This document shows positions 7,936 through 16,592 of a stretch of 39,715 nucleotides of DNA, in pieces. The DNA comes from Cochleicola gelatinilyticus. GTDB lineage: Bacteria > Bacteroidota > Bacteroidia > Flavobacteriales > Flavobacteriaceae. Every line of letters starts with the position of its first letter. Position 1 is the stretch's first letter. The stretch lies in assembly GCF_001637325.1 (NCBI RefSeq), contig NZ_LRXL01000002.1:1-39715 (forward strand), written 5' to 3'. A program made the position numbers and the translations under genes. The notes beneath the pieces were generated by a model, which did no database searches, was not told where the DNA came from, and was given only the letters and a program-made list of their open reading frames with translations.

Positions 7936-10527
7936 TTAAAATTGTTGTCCAAGAATAAAGTGAGTTTCCCATCCATTTGGTTGATTTCCACCAAGAATGG
8001 GATCAAATCCATATCCAAAGTCAATACCTAATAATCCGAATGCAGGCATAAATATACGTAATCCTGCACCAGCCGATCTTTGAACTCCAAAGGGATCGTA
8101 ATCTCTAAATCCATCATAAGAAGCTCCACCTTCGGCAAATCCAAGTACATAAATAGATGCTAATTGCTTTAATGTAATTGGATATCGTAATTCTAACGAA
8201 AATTTATTGAAAATGGTATTTCCGTCAACGCTAGATAATGATTGGTTAGGATATCCTCTTAATTGAACTACTTCACGACCATCTAAACTGTATGACCCAA
8301 GACCATCTCCACCTACAAAGAAACGTTCGAAAGGAGGGATTCCTCGATCTCCATTATACGCTCCTAAGAATCCAAATTCGGTTGCAGATCTTAGTACCAA
8401 CTTATCTACAAGTTGCGTATACCAAGTTCCTTTAAATTTAATTTTATAGTATTCTAGAAATTTAAACCGTTCTTGATCAATTTCTCCTATTTCTTGTTGT
8501 GTATCTACGGTACCTCCAGTATCTTGAATTTCGGCTACAAGAACATCTCTACGGTCTTTTAAAGCTTTATAGTCGGTGTTACTAAAGGCTGAGAAAGGAG
8601 GTGTTAATTTCGCCGTTATGGCAAATTCAGATCCATATGTTGGATAAATCGGGTTAGTACCAGTGTTATTTCTGCTTAAGCCAATGGTATACGCTAAGTT
8701 ATTAGAATATCCATTTCCGAAGGTAAATAACCGCGTATTATAATTTTGAAGGTTATAGTGCTGAAAACTAATTGCCTGTGATAACGTAAAGAAATCATCT
8801 GGCCATTTTAAACGAGTCGCAAGGCCTACAGATCCCCCTGTGATTAAAAATCGTTGATCTCTGTCTGCTTCTCTATTTCTAAAATCATAAAAGTACTGTA
8901 CTGTATGTGAAAAAGAGGTGCTTAATTGTACGGGCTTCTTGCCGCCAAACCAAGGCTCGGTAAGGGACAAACTATAAGTTTGATAATAACTACTTCCTTG
9001 TGCTCGTAAAGATAACTTTTGTCCGTCACCCATAGGCAAAGGCTTGTAAGCTTCTTTATTAAATATATTTCTTAATGAGAAGTTATTAAACGAAAGTCCT
9101 AAAGTTCCTACAAAACCACCACCACCATATCCACCTTGTAGTTCGATCTGGCTTGCACCTTTCTCTACTACAGAATATTCCATGTCTAAGGTTCCGTTGT
9201 TAGCATCTACATTTTTGAAATTGGGAGTAAGTTGTTCAGGATCGAAATAACCTAACTGTCCTAATTCACGAATGGTTCTTACCACATTTCTCTTGCTGTA
9301 TTTTTGGCCAGGTCGGGTTCTAAGTTCACGATATATAACGTGATCGTTGGTCTTGTCATTCCCTACAACAGTTACGTGGTCGAAATAAGCAATTTTACCT
9401 TCACTAATACGGATTTCAAAATCGATAGTATCGTTTCTAACCGCAACTTCTACTGGGTTGATTCTTGAAAAAAGATATCCTGAATTTTGATATAAATTGG
9501 TGAGATCTTCTGCGTCTGGTTTTTCATCTGCAATGCGTTCTTCTAAAAGGACTCCGTTATAAACTTCTCCTTTAGAAATTCCAAGCCCTTGACGTAACTG
9601 ATTGTCTGTATAAACACTGTTTCCTATAAAACCAATATTTCCAAAATAATATTTCTTCCCTTCCTCGATATTTAGTCTTAAAGCAACATTTTTGTCATCT
9701 TTAATAATGAGTGTATCACTCACTATTCTTGCGTCTCTGTATCCGTTAGATTTATATTTTTTTAAGATAGAAACTTTATCCTCTTCAAGTAATTCTTCTG
9801 TATATTTTGATCGTTTTAGGATTCTGAAAAGATTTTTTTGTTTTACTTTCTTCATGCTTCGTTTCAACTTCGCATCTGAAAACTCTTCATTACCAATAAA
9901 TTCAATATCTGAAACTTTTACACGCTCTCCTTTTATAACGTTTATTTTCATGTTTTTGGCAGTTTCAATACCAGTAGAATCAATTTCAGGAGTGGTGCTG
10001 ATAATTACGTCTGCATTGTAATATCCTTTTTCCTGGAGGTTATTTACAATGTTGTTCTTTGTAGTAGTAAGGAGGTTTTTTGTAATCTTTACACCTGATT
10101 TAAGATCGTTGTCTTTTATAATTTCTTTGATTCGACCCTTCTTTACCCCTTCGATAGAAACTTCATTCATTTTAGGAAGCTCCACAATATACAGTTCAAG
10201 GTCGATGTTTTCCCCTTCAATATTGGTTACATAAAATGCGATGTCGCTAAAAAGATTTTGTTCCCAAAGCTTTTTAGTAACTGCACTTAGTTTTTCTCCA
10301 GGAACATAAATGCGATCCCCTTTTTTTAACCCAGTAAATGCAATAACGGTCTGTTCGTTAAAGCTTTGAGCACCACTTACGGTAATCTCATTGATCGAGT
10401 ATTTTCGACCGCTGTCGAGATCCTTTTGTTGTCCGAATGTATTAAAAACCGATACGATTGTAACTAATAAAGTACAGTATAATTTTTTGTAAAAATGCAA
10501 TCGTGGAATTCTTTTAAAGTTGTTCAC
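7936..10527 (-). CDS. bamA: Outer membrane protein assembly factor BamA
   Basis: BamA inserts beta-barrel proteins into the outer membrane. The sequence shows a signal peptide (KKLYCTLLVTIVSVF... ending FGQ), several POTRA domains (about 30-430, each with a G-x-x-x-G or IEGVKKGRI-type core), then a 16-strand-type barrel with QGGYGGGG at its start. QLRGYPNQS is the conserved (V)RGY/F loop-6 motif, and the protein ends in an aromatic (FILGQQF). An insert of about 45 residues before the KFKGTWY strand is a long loop. No ATG is usable: the open frame begins with TTG 10539, and GTG 10527 and TTG 10500 are alternatives. I take GTG 10527, but TTG 10500 would give the neatest signal peptide. The gene overlaps the end of uppS by 14 nt. 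Confidence 0.94.
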   Translation of the reverse strand: MNNFKRIPRLHFYKKLYCTLLVTIVSVFNTFGQQKDLDSGRKYSINEITVSGAQSFNEQTVIAFTGLKKGDRIYVPGEKLSAVTKKLWEQNLFSDIAFYVTNIEGENIDLELYIVELPKMNEVSIEGVKKGRIKEIIKDNDLKSGVKITKNLLTTTKNNIVNNLQEKGYYNADVIISTTPEIDSTGIETAKNMKINVIKGERVKVSDIEFIGNEEFSDAKLKRSMKKVKQKNLFRILKRSKYTEELLEEDKVSILKKYKSNGYRDARIVSDTLIIKDDKNVALRLNIEEGKKYYFGNIGFIGNSVYTDNQLRQGLGISKGEVYNGVLLEERIADEKPDAEDLTNLYQNSGYLFSRINPVEVAVRNDTIDFEIRISEGKIAYFDHVTVVGNDKTNDHVIYRELRTRPGQKYSKRNVVRTIRELGQLGYFDPEQLTPNFKNVDANNGTLDMEYSVVEKGASQIELQGGYGGGGFVGTLGLSFNNFSLRNIFNKEAYKPLPMGDGQKLSLRAQGSSYYQTYSLSLTEPWFGGKKPVQLSTSFSHTVQYFYDFRNREADRDQRFLITGGSVGLATRLKWPDDFFTLSQAISFQHYNLQNYNTRLFTFGNGYSNNLAYTIGLSRNNTGTNPIYPTYGSEFAITAKLTPPFSAFSNTDYKALKDRRDVLVAEIQDTGGTVDTQQEIGEIDQERFKFLEYYKIKFKGTWYTQLVDKLVLRSATEFGFLGAYNGDRGIPPFERFFVGGDGLGSYSLDGREVVQLRGYPNQSLSSVDGNTIFNKFSLELRYPITLKQLASIYVLGFAEGGASYDGFRDYDPFGVQRSAGAGLRIFMPAFGLLGIDFGYGFDPILGGNQPNGWETHFILGQQF

Positions 10528-11251
10528 TTGTCTTTCCAAATCTTCGTTCTCTGTTTTGATAATTTAATATTGCTTCAAAAAGATGGTTTTTTGTGTAATC
10601 GGGCCAAAGGGTATCTGTAAAATACAATTCGGCATAAGCAATTTGCCATAATAGAAAATTACTAATACGTTGTTCACCGCTGGTTCGTATTAATAAATCT
10701 ACATCAGGTAAATTTTGCGTGTAAAGATGATTATTTATAACCGTTTCATCAATATTTTCGGGCGAAATTAGGTTATTTTTAACTTTAACACTAATCTCCC
10801 GTATTGTTTTTGTAATTTCTTCTCTTGAACCGTAACTCAATGCGAGTGTTAGGGTCATGCGATCATTCTCTTTTGTTTGGTCTATTACATCTTTCAGCTC
10901 CATTTTAGCGCGCTTCGGAAGTGCTTCTAGATTACCGATAGCATTTAATTTAATGTTATTGTCTTGAAGTGTTTTTATTTCCTTTTTTAAGGAGGAGACC
11001 AATAACTTCATTAAAAGTTCAACTTCTAACTTCGGGCGATTCCAATTTTCAGTAGAAAAAGCATATAAAGTAAGAAATGGAATGTTGATCTCAGCCGAAG
11101 CTTCTACAATTTCACGTACTGCCTTGGTACCGTTTTCATGTCCCATAGAACGAAACAGACCTTTTTGTTTGGCCCACCTACCGTTGCCGTCCATAATAAT
11201 GGCAAGATGCTGCGGTAATTTATTCGTGTCTATTTGCTCTTGTAATGTCAT
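10514..11251 (-). CDS. uppS: Isoprenyl transferase (undecaprenyl diphosphate synthase)
   Basis: The enzyme extends farnesyl diphosphate with cis-isoprene units to make the lipid carrier for peptidoglycan and polysaccharide synthesis. From ATG 11251 it has 245 residues, the normal length. The open frame extends 26 codons upstream, but that part overlaps the DUF6089 gene, and ATG 11251 lies only 8 nt after that gene's stop. Motifs in order are IIMDGNGRWA (catalytic Asp), GHENGTKAV, LYAFSTENWNRP, LALSYGSREEI, DLLIRTSGEQRISNFLLWQ and ELYFTDTLWPD. It belongs to the envelope operon between DUF6089 and bamA, an order widely kept in Bacteroidota. Confidence 0.96.
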   Translation of the reverse strand: MTLQEQIDTNKLPQHLAIIMDGNGRWAKQKGLFRSMGHENGTKAVREIVEASAEINIPFLTLYAFSTENWNRPKLEVELLMKLLVSSLKKEIKTLQDNNIKLNAIGNLEALPKRAKMELKDVIDQTKENDRMTLTLALSYGSREEITKTIREISVKVKNNLISPENIDETVINNHLYTQNLPDVDLLIRTSGEQRISNFLLWQIAYAELYFTDTLWPDYTKNHLFEAILNYQNRERRFGKTSEQL

Positions 11252-11259
11252 GATACCGT

Positions 11260-11955
11260 TTAAAAGTTGCAATAGCAAGGTTTTCTTCCAAATGCAAAGG
11301 TAACTGTTATCCCTGTGAATACATACCAATCGTTATTATTGGTGTTTCCAAATTCTAATTGATCAAATTCTTCAAGTCCTTTTACAGGATTGTTTCCATC
11401 GATAGCATCGGTAAAAGTATATCGAGCGCCAATCTCAAAAGCCAAAACAAGGTTCGTGCCTGCCGAGGCTTTGTATCCAATTACCATAGGTATGGCAATA
11501 CTTCCCACGCTATCGTTCTGCAATATTTCGTCCGTAACTTCGTCTTTATACAATGCATCGTATCTAAAATACGTTAAGCCAGTATATAGATAAGGGGTTG
11601 ATGCTGATTGACCGTCGTACATACTGAAATCCCAAAAGGTATATTCAAGACCAAGCGACATTTCTTTTATGGTATTCTGAAATGAATACCCTCGTTGATT
11701 TCGTCTCGTTTCATGACTGTCTACATCATCACCTTCTATATTTGCCACAATAAATGAAGCTCTAAATGAGTGCCGCGGACTTCTATTCCATTTAAATATC
11801 CCTCCAAACCCTAACGTGTTAGGAGCAATGTAGTTGGTCTTCCCAACATCCCCAATAAAATTAGCACCAACGATAGTTCCTCCCAGCTCATATGTTTGGG
11901 AATGTGCTATAAAACAGGATGTTAAAATTAAAAATAGGGCCGCGAAATGCTTCAT
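11260..11955 (-). CDS. DUF6089 family outer-membrane-like protein
   Basis: This 231-residue protein has a signal peptide (about 1-19, ending AHSQ) followed by TYELGGTIVGANFIGDVG, the usual start of the DUF6089 family. The rest is alternating amphipathic strands (FGGIFKWN, GLEYTFWDF, YLYTGLTYF, FEIGARYTF, FTGITVTF), consistent with a small beta-barrel. Family members sit directly upstream of uppS and bamA in many Bacteroidota genomes, which suggests a role in envelope assembly, but no reaction is known. The C-terminal GRKPCYCNF tail is short and Cys-containing. The gap of 151 nt to nadK and a good -7 box suggest that a transcript starts here. Confidence 0.85.
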   Translation of the reverse strand: MKHFAALFLILTSCFIAHSQTYELGGTIVGANFIGDVGKTNYIAPNTLGFGGIFKWNRSPRHSFRASFIVANIEGDDVDSHETRRNQRGYSFQNTIKEMSLGLEYTFWDFSMYDGQSASTPYLYTGLTYFRYDALYKDEVTDEILQNDSVGSIAIPMVIGYKASAGTNLVLAFEIGARYTFTDAIDGNNPVKGLEEFDQLEFGNTNNNDWYVFTGITVTFAFGRKPCYCNF

Positions 11956-11971
11956 ATACCTTAAAAGTTTG

Positions 11972-11979
11972 CAAATATA
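11972..11979 (-). promoter_or_regulatory. Putative -7 box for the DUF6089-uppS-bamA-ompH operon
   Basis: Read on the minus strand, TATATTTG fits TAnnTTTG and lies 16 nt upstream of the DUF6089 start codon. I do not see a convincing -33 element. Confidence 0.4.
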
Positions 11980-12106
11980 ACAATAAAGTTGGCTTCTTCG
12001 TAGAATAAGCCTGCTTGTCTCTGTTGATAAACAAATATTAGTGAATTTTATTGTCTAAAATAGGATGATGGCTGCTAGAATAGTTTTTGAAGTAAGAGAA
12101 AAGAAA

Positions 12107-12991
12107 TTAATTTCGCTTGTCTTCTCCCCAAAGTAATTTCTTCCGAAGAGTTTTAATAAAACTGTCGTCTGTGAGTTGCACCATATTAATGGTAAATGAT
12201 GCTTTTTTAATTACCAAAGTTGTGTTGTTTTCAAAAGTCTCAATCCTAGAGTCCATGGAAGCTAAAAAAGATTGTTCTCTCCCTGAAACTGTTAAAGAAA
12301 TAGTACTACTGTCGGGAATAACCAATGGGCGCGCATTTAGATTGTGCGGAGCGATTGGCGTAATTACAATGCTATTGGTATTGGGGTCTATCACGGGGCC
12401 ACCACAACTTAATGAATATCCTGTGGATCCCGTTGGAGTAGATACAATTAGACCATCAGACCAATAAGAGGTAAGGTATTTTCCATTCACTTTAGTTTCT
12501 ACTTTAATCATCGAAGTCGTGTTCTTACGATTCACGGCGACTTCATTTAAAGCAAAATTAAGATCTTCTAATTCATTTTTTTCTGAATCTACTTTCATGG
12601 TTAAAAGAGTTCGTTCAGAAATACTGTAATCGCCATTAAGAATTTGTGAAATGCTTTCTGAAATTTCTTCTTTTTGAATTGTTGCAAGAAAGCCCAAACG
12701 TCCAGTATTAATTCCAACAATAGGAATTCCAAGATCTTTTACATAGGTAACCGCCTTCAGAATGGTACCATCGCCACCAATGCTAAAAAAAAGATCGTAG
12801 GAAGCATCTAAAGTTGTAAAGGTTTGAAATGCAGAAAAATTTTTGGTGATGTCTTGGTGCTCATTAATAATATTCAAGAAATTAGCTTCAATCCAAACTT
12901 CAGCATCTGCCTGTTGAAGTACATTCAATAAGGTTTGAATATAGGTTTCAGAGTTTTCATGATAGAACTGACCGTAAATACCAATCTTCAT
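12107..12991 (-). CDS. nadK: NAD kinase
   Basis: The enzyme phosphorylates NAD to NADP with ATP. This 294-residue protein starts with MKIGIYGQFY and carries the GGDGT motif (72-76, in FFSIGGDGTILKA), GINTGRLGFLAT, the LNEVAVNR segment that contacts NAD, and the Gly-rich YWSDGLIVSTPTGSTGYSLS region with CGGPVI. Length and motif order are normal. It begins 5 nt after the stop of the CBS-domain gene, so the two are co-transcribed. The 3' end is followed by 151 nt before DUF6089. The assignment is secure. Confidence 0.96.
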   Translation of the reverse strand: MKIGIYGQFYHENSETYIQTLLNVLQQADAEVWIEANFLNIINEHQDITKNFSAFQTFTTLDASYDLFFSIGGDGTILKAVTYVKDLGIPIVGINTGRLGFLATIQKEEISESISQILNGDYSISERTLLTMKVDSEKNELEDLNFALNEVAVNRKNTTSMIKVETKVNGKYLTSYWSDGLIVSTPTGSTGYSLSCGGPVIDPNTNSIVITPIAPHNLNARPLVIPDSSTISLTVSGREQSFLASMDSRIETFENNTTLVIKKASFTINMVQLTDDSFIKTLRKKLLWGEDKRN

Positions 12992-12996
12992 ACAGT

Positions 12997-13647
12997 TTAT
13001 ATATTTAGGTATTTGTCCAAATAGTCGGAACGTTCTTTTAAATCTTCTAAGAATTTATCTTCATCATGTTTAGAAACGATATTGTAATTGTATCTTCGGA
13101 AGGTTTGCATGATCGAATTCATTCCCGTACTTGAAACTTTTACTGTAATTTCTACGACATCATTTTCGACTTTAGAGATAAAAGCGCCTAGCATTTTTGC
13201 ATCGTTAGTTTCAACAATTTGACATACTTCACTAAAGGAGTAATCGTGCATTCCTTTCTCTACTATAATAATACCTCCTGCTTCGCTTAAAAAAGGAGTT
13301 TCTTTAAACAAATTCATGATATCTCCTAATTCATAATAACCTATATAGTTGTTTTTTTCGTCAAGAACTGGCATAATGTTAGAATTATGTAGCGCAAAAG
13401 CTTCCAAGATATCTAACCAATTGGTGTTTTTTCTCACAAAAAAGGGCTCTAAAGAGTATTGAACATCTTCAAGCAATTGTTCGCTTTCAAAACAGAGTGC
13501 GTCGGTTTCAGAAATAGATCCCATAAAAACTGTTTCTTTATGAACGGGAATATGTGAGTACGTTAATTGGTTAAAGGCTTTTTGTACTTCTTTAATCGGT
13601 GTTCGTAATGAAAAAGGGTCGATGTCGTTAATAATATATTGGAGCAT
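12997..13647 (-). CDS. CBS domain-containing protein
   Basis: This 216-residue soluble protein has no signal peptide or membrane helix. Residues 1-120 or so contain two CBS motifs (SLRTPIKEVQKAFNQLTYSHIPVH, and a second ending NIMPVLDEKNNYIGYYELGDI), which usually bind adenosyl ligands such as AMP, ATP or NAD. The C-terminal half (about 125-200) has an ACT-like alternation ending VKVSSTGMNSIMQTFRRYNYNIV. The gene directly precedes nadK by 5 nt, and this pairing is frequent in Bacteroidota. A role as an adenylate- or NAD-responsive regulator of NAD kinase is possible, but that is inference from position. Confidence 0.85.
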   Translation of the reverse strand: MLQYIINDIDPFSLRTPIKEVQKAFNQLTYSHIPVHKETVFMGSISETDALCFESEQLLEDVQYSLEPFFVRKNTNWLDILEAFALHNSNIMPVLDEKNNYIGYYELGDIMNLFKETPFLSEAGGIIIVEKGMHDYSFSEVCQIVETNDAKMLGAFISKVENDVVEITVKVSSTGMNSIMQTFRRYNYNIVSKHDEDKFLEDLKERSDYLDKYLNI

Positions 13648-13710
13648 ATTGTACGAAAATTTTTATGCAAATTACTCAAAATAATTCTGTCCTCCCTCCT
13701 GTAAGGGTTG

Positions 13711-13718
13711 TATTTTTG
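13711..13718 (+). promoter_or_regulatory. Putative -7 box for pdxJ
   Basis: TATTTTTG fits TAnnTTTG and lies 19 nt upstream of the pdxJ ATG. The -33 position is weak (TTCTG near 13685). The intergenic region is shared with the divergent CBS gene. Confidence 0.4.
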
Positions 13719-13737
13719 TTTCTTATACGTTAAACAA

Positions 13738-14451
13738 ATGACAAAATTAAGTGTAAACATTAACAAAATTGCCACCCTTCGAAATGCACGCGGGGGCAAC
13801 ATGCCTAATGTGGTTCAAGTAGCGAAAGATGTTCAAAAATTCGGAGCGCAGGGAGTGACCATCCATCCACGACCCGACGAGCGTCACATTACGTATCAGG
13901 ATGCGTACGATTTAAAACCTGTTGTCTCTACAGAGTATAATATCGAGGGAAATCCAATAGAGAAATTTCTTACTATGGTTCTGGAGCTGAAGCCTACACA
14001 AGTAACCCTAGTTCCCGATGCAGTTGATGCGATCACTTCGAATGCAGGTTGGGATACGTTAAAACATAAAGCATATCTTTCAGAAATTATTAACGAATGT
14101 AAACACAACGGAATACGAACGTCTATTTTCGTAGATCCCGATTTAAAGATGATCGAGGGTGCGGCTCATACAGGAACCGATCGCATCGAGCTATATACTG
14201 AAGCCTTTGCTGAAGGATATGGAAAAGGAGATGAAAATTCAGTTAAACCTTATAAAGAATGTGCTGTCTTGGCGCACTCTCTTGGCTTAGGTGTTAACGC
14301 AGGTCACGATCTTTCACTAGAGAATATTGCATTTTTTAAAAACAGCGTACCCCATCTTCTTGAGGTCTCTATTGGGCATGCATTAATTTGTGAATCTATT
14401 TATATGGGAATAGAAAACGTAGTAAAAAAATACCTTCAGAAACTAAAATAA
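13738..14451 (+). CDS. pdxJ: Pyridoxine 5'-phosphate synthase
   Basis: PdxJ condenses 1-deoxy-D-xylulose 5-phosphate with 3-amino-2-oxopropyl phosphate to make pyridoxine 5'-phosphate, the last step of de novo vitamin B6 synthesis. From ATG 13738 it has 237 residues, the usual length. The frame extends 10 codons to a TTG, but the -7 box lies within that extension. Motifs include LSVNINKIATLRNARGG, GVTIHPRPDERHI, LVPDAVDAITSNAGWD, SIFVDPD, the GAHTGTDRIELYT-like GAAHTGTDRIELYT, AGHDLSLEN and SIGHALICESIYMG. It is divergent from the CBS-nadK pair and is followed after 1 nt by an alpha/beta hydrolase gene. Confidence 0.96.
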   Translation: MTKLSVNINKIATLRNARGGNMPNVVQVAKDVQKFGAQGVTIHPRPDERHITYQDAYDLKPVVSTEYNIEGNPIEKFLTMVLELKPTQVTLVPDAVDAITSNAGWDTLKHKAYLSEIINECKHNGIRTSIFVDPDLKMIEGAAHTGTDRIELYTEAFAEGYGKGDENSVKPYKECAVLAHSLGLGVNAGHDLSLENIAFFKNSVPHLLEVSIGHALICESIYMGIENVVKKYLQKLK

Positions 14452-14452
14452 T

Positions 14453-15214
14453 ATGATATTACATTCTCAAATAATAGGTGCGGGAAAACCATTTGTGATT
14501 CTTCACGGATTTCTTGGCATGAGTGATAATTGGAAAACGTTAGGCGGTAAATTCTCGGAAGCCGGCTATCAAGTTCATTTAGTCGACCAGCGAAATCATG
14601 GAAGAAGTTTTCATAGTAATGAGTTTTCGTATACTGTCATGGCGGAAGATTTAAAAGAGTATTGTGATCATCATAATTTTTCAGAAATTGTTCTTTTAGG
14701 ACATTCTATGGGAGGAAAAACGGCCATGGAATTTGCAACTAAATATCCTGAATTGGTTTCAAAATTAATTGTTGCCGATATTGGTCCTAAGGCATATCCA
14801 CAACACCATCAAGATATTTTAAAAGCTCTAGCATCACTCGATTTTTCTAAAATTAATTCGCGAGGTGAAGCTGAAGACGTGTTGTCTGAATATATAAAGG
14901 ATACAGGAACCCGATTATTTCTTCTGAAAAATTTATATTGGAAAAGTAAAGGTGTCTTGGCTTTAAGAATGAATTTACCTGTTTTAACCTCTAATATTAA
15001 TGCCGTTGGGGTAGCCTTGACTGAAGGTGCAGTATTTAAAAAGGATACCCTTTTTATGAGAGGATCTAAGTCTGGATATATTGAGGATATGGATGATATT
15101 TTAATAAAAAAACACTTTCCGAGTTCTCACATTGAAACTGTTTCTAATGCAGGTCACTGGTTGCATGCTGAAAATCCTTCCGAATTTTATCAAATTGTTA
15201 TGAATTTTTTATAA
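14453..15214 (+). CDS. Alpha/beta fold hydrolase (YbfF-type esterase)
   Basis: This 253-residue cytoplasmic protein has the alpha/beta hydrolase pattern: oxyanion HGF (18-20, in VILHGFLGM), DQRNHGRS, the nucleophile elbow GHSMGG (Ser85), VADIGP, and the C-terminal catalytic His in NAGHWLHAENP. The acid is probably the Asp/Glu after the late strand (SGYIEDMDD region). The set DQRNHGRS plus GHSMGGK resembles the YbfF esterase group. It starts 1 nt after the pdxJ stop, so the two are translated from one mRNA. Whether it acts in vitamin B6 metabolism is unknown; the substrate cannot be read from the sequence. Confidence 0.88.
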   Translation: MILHSQIIGAGKPFVILHGFLGMSDNWKTLGGKFSEAGYQVHLVDQRNHGRSFHSNEFSYTVMAEDLKEYCDHHNFSEIVLLGHSMGGKTAMEFATKYPELVSKLIVADIGPKAYPQHHQDILKALASLDFSKINSRGEAEDVLSEYIKDTGTRLFLLKNLYWKSKGVLALRMNLPVLTSNINAVGVALTEGAVFKKDTLFMRGSKSGYIEDMDDILIKKHFPSSHIETVSNAGHWLHAENPSEFYQIVMNFL

Positions 15215-15229
15215 CATTGCAAAGCAAAT

Positions 15230-15251
15230 TTTATTATGTATGCATAATAAA
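15230..15251. promoter_or_regulatory. 22-bp AT-rich palindrome before the FadL-like porin gene
   Basis: Half-sites TTTATTATGTA and TGCATAATAAA match at 10 of 11 positions. It has no T-tract, so a terminator is less likely than an operator for the downstream porin gene. Confidence 0.35.
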
Positions 15252-15323
15252 TTGTATTTTAACCCAATATTCTGCACTTTTAGCAGTTTGAACTAAAAAA
15301 ATTAACTTAAACGTAAAACAATT

Positions 15324-16571
15324 ATGAAAAAATCTTTGCTTCTTGCTGTGCTTATTTTGGCTACAGCAGTGACGTATGCCGGAGGGTATCGCGTAAGCCT
15401 TCAGGGAAATAAATCGCTAGCTATGGGGCACACCGGAGTTGCTGTTGTAAGTAGCGAATCGGTTTTCTTTAATCCTGCCGGATTAGTATATATGGAGGAT
15501 AAATTTTCGGTCTCGGTAGGAGGCTTCGGTGTATTCTCGAATGTATCGTATCAAAACGAACGTACAGGTGATTTTGCTGAAACAGATAGTCCTGTTGGAA
15601 CTCCTTTGTATGCATACCTTTCTTATAAAGCGAACGACTGGCTTGCTTTCGGTCTTGGAGTTTATACTCCTTATGGAAGTACGGTAGAATATGAAGATGA
15701 CTGGGCAGGATCTCATTTAGTTAATAATATCGACCTTGCTGCAATTTATATTCAGCCAACTGTATCGTTGAAATTTAATGAGTATTTAAGCGTAGGTGGT
15801 GGACCCATTTATGTAACAGGATCTGTAAACTTTAATAGAAACCTTAATCGAACTTTAACCGATCTTGATGGAAATCGTTCTGAGGTAACTATCGATGCTT
15901 CTGGTGTAAATAGCTGGGGATGGGTAGCAGGTCTTATGTTTAATCCTACCGAAGATCTAAGTATTGGTTTTAATTATCGCTCTGAGATTATTCTGGAAGC
16001 TGAAGATGGAGAAGCAGATTTTGAAAATATTCCTAATTCACCTTTAACACCTTTCAGTGATACAACATTCGATGCAGAATTACCACTACCGGCCGAACTT
16101 ACTGTTGGTTTAAGTTACGAGTTCTGTGATAAATGGTTATTCGCTTTCGATTTTAATAGAACATTCTGGGATGTATATAATTCATTAGATATCGATTTTG
16201 CTAATGCTGCAGTACCAGACTCTCAAAATCCACGTAATTACAAGAACTCATCGATCTACAGATTCGGATTACAGTACGAAGCAACTAAAATGTTTACATT
16301 AAGAGCTGGATATTACTTCGATGAATCACCTGTACAGGCAGGTTATTTTGCGCCAGAAACACCAAGAAACGACAGTAATAACTTTACTGGTGGACTTACA
16401 GTAAATGTTGGTAATCACTTTCAAATAGACGCTTCATTCTTATACTCTCGATTTAAAGAAGTGGATGCTTCTTATAATTTCTATCAAGAGAATGGTGTAA
16501 ATGTACCTTTTAGAGGAACTTACAAATCGAATGCTTTTTCACCTGGTTTAGGTATTACCTATAAAATGTAA
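15324..16571 (+). CDS. OmpP1/FadL family outer-membrane transporter
   Basis: This 415-residue protein has a signal peptide (about 1-19, ending TYAGG) and the FadL/TodX layout: a short plug-like N-terminus (YRVSLQGNKSLAMGHTGVAVVSSESVFFNPAGLVYM), where NPAG is the family signature, followed by a 14-strand-type barrel. FadL-type channels pass hydrophobic compounds such as long-chain fatty acids or hydrocarbons across the outer membrane. It ends with a barrel strand (SPGLGITYKM). A GDSL-hydrolase lipoprotein gene follows after 21 nt; together they could take up and hydrolyse lipid esters. The substrate is unproven. The start ATG 15324 is clear. Confidence 0.92.
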   Translation: MKKSLLLAVLILATAVTYAGGYRVSLQGNKSLAMGHTGVAVVSSESVFFNPAGLVYMEDKFSVSVGGFGVFSNVSYQNERTGDFAETDSPVGTPLYAYLSYKANDWLAFGLGVYTPYGSTVEYEDDWAGSHLVNNIDLAAIYIQPTVSLKFNEYLSVGGGPIYVTGSVNFNRNLNRTLTDLDGNRSEVTIDASGVNSWGWVAGLMFNPTEDLSIGFNYRSEIILEAEDGEADFENIPNSPLTPFSDTTFDAELPLPAELTVGLSYEFCDKWLFAFDFNRTFWDVYNSLDIDFANAAVPDSQNPRNYKNSSIYRFGLQYEATKMFTLRAGYYFDESPVQAGYFAPETPRNDSNNFTGGLTVNVGNHFQIDASFLYSRFKEVDASYNFYQENGVNVPFRGTYKSNAFSPGLGITYKM

Positions 16572-16592
16572 TTTTAAAAAATTCAGAAAAAA

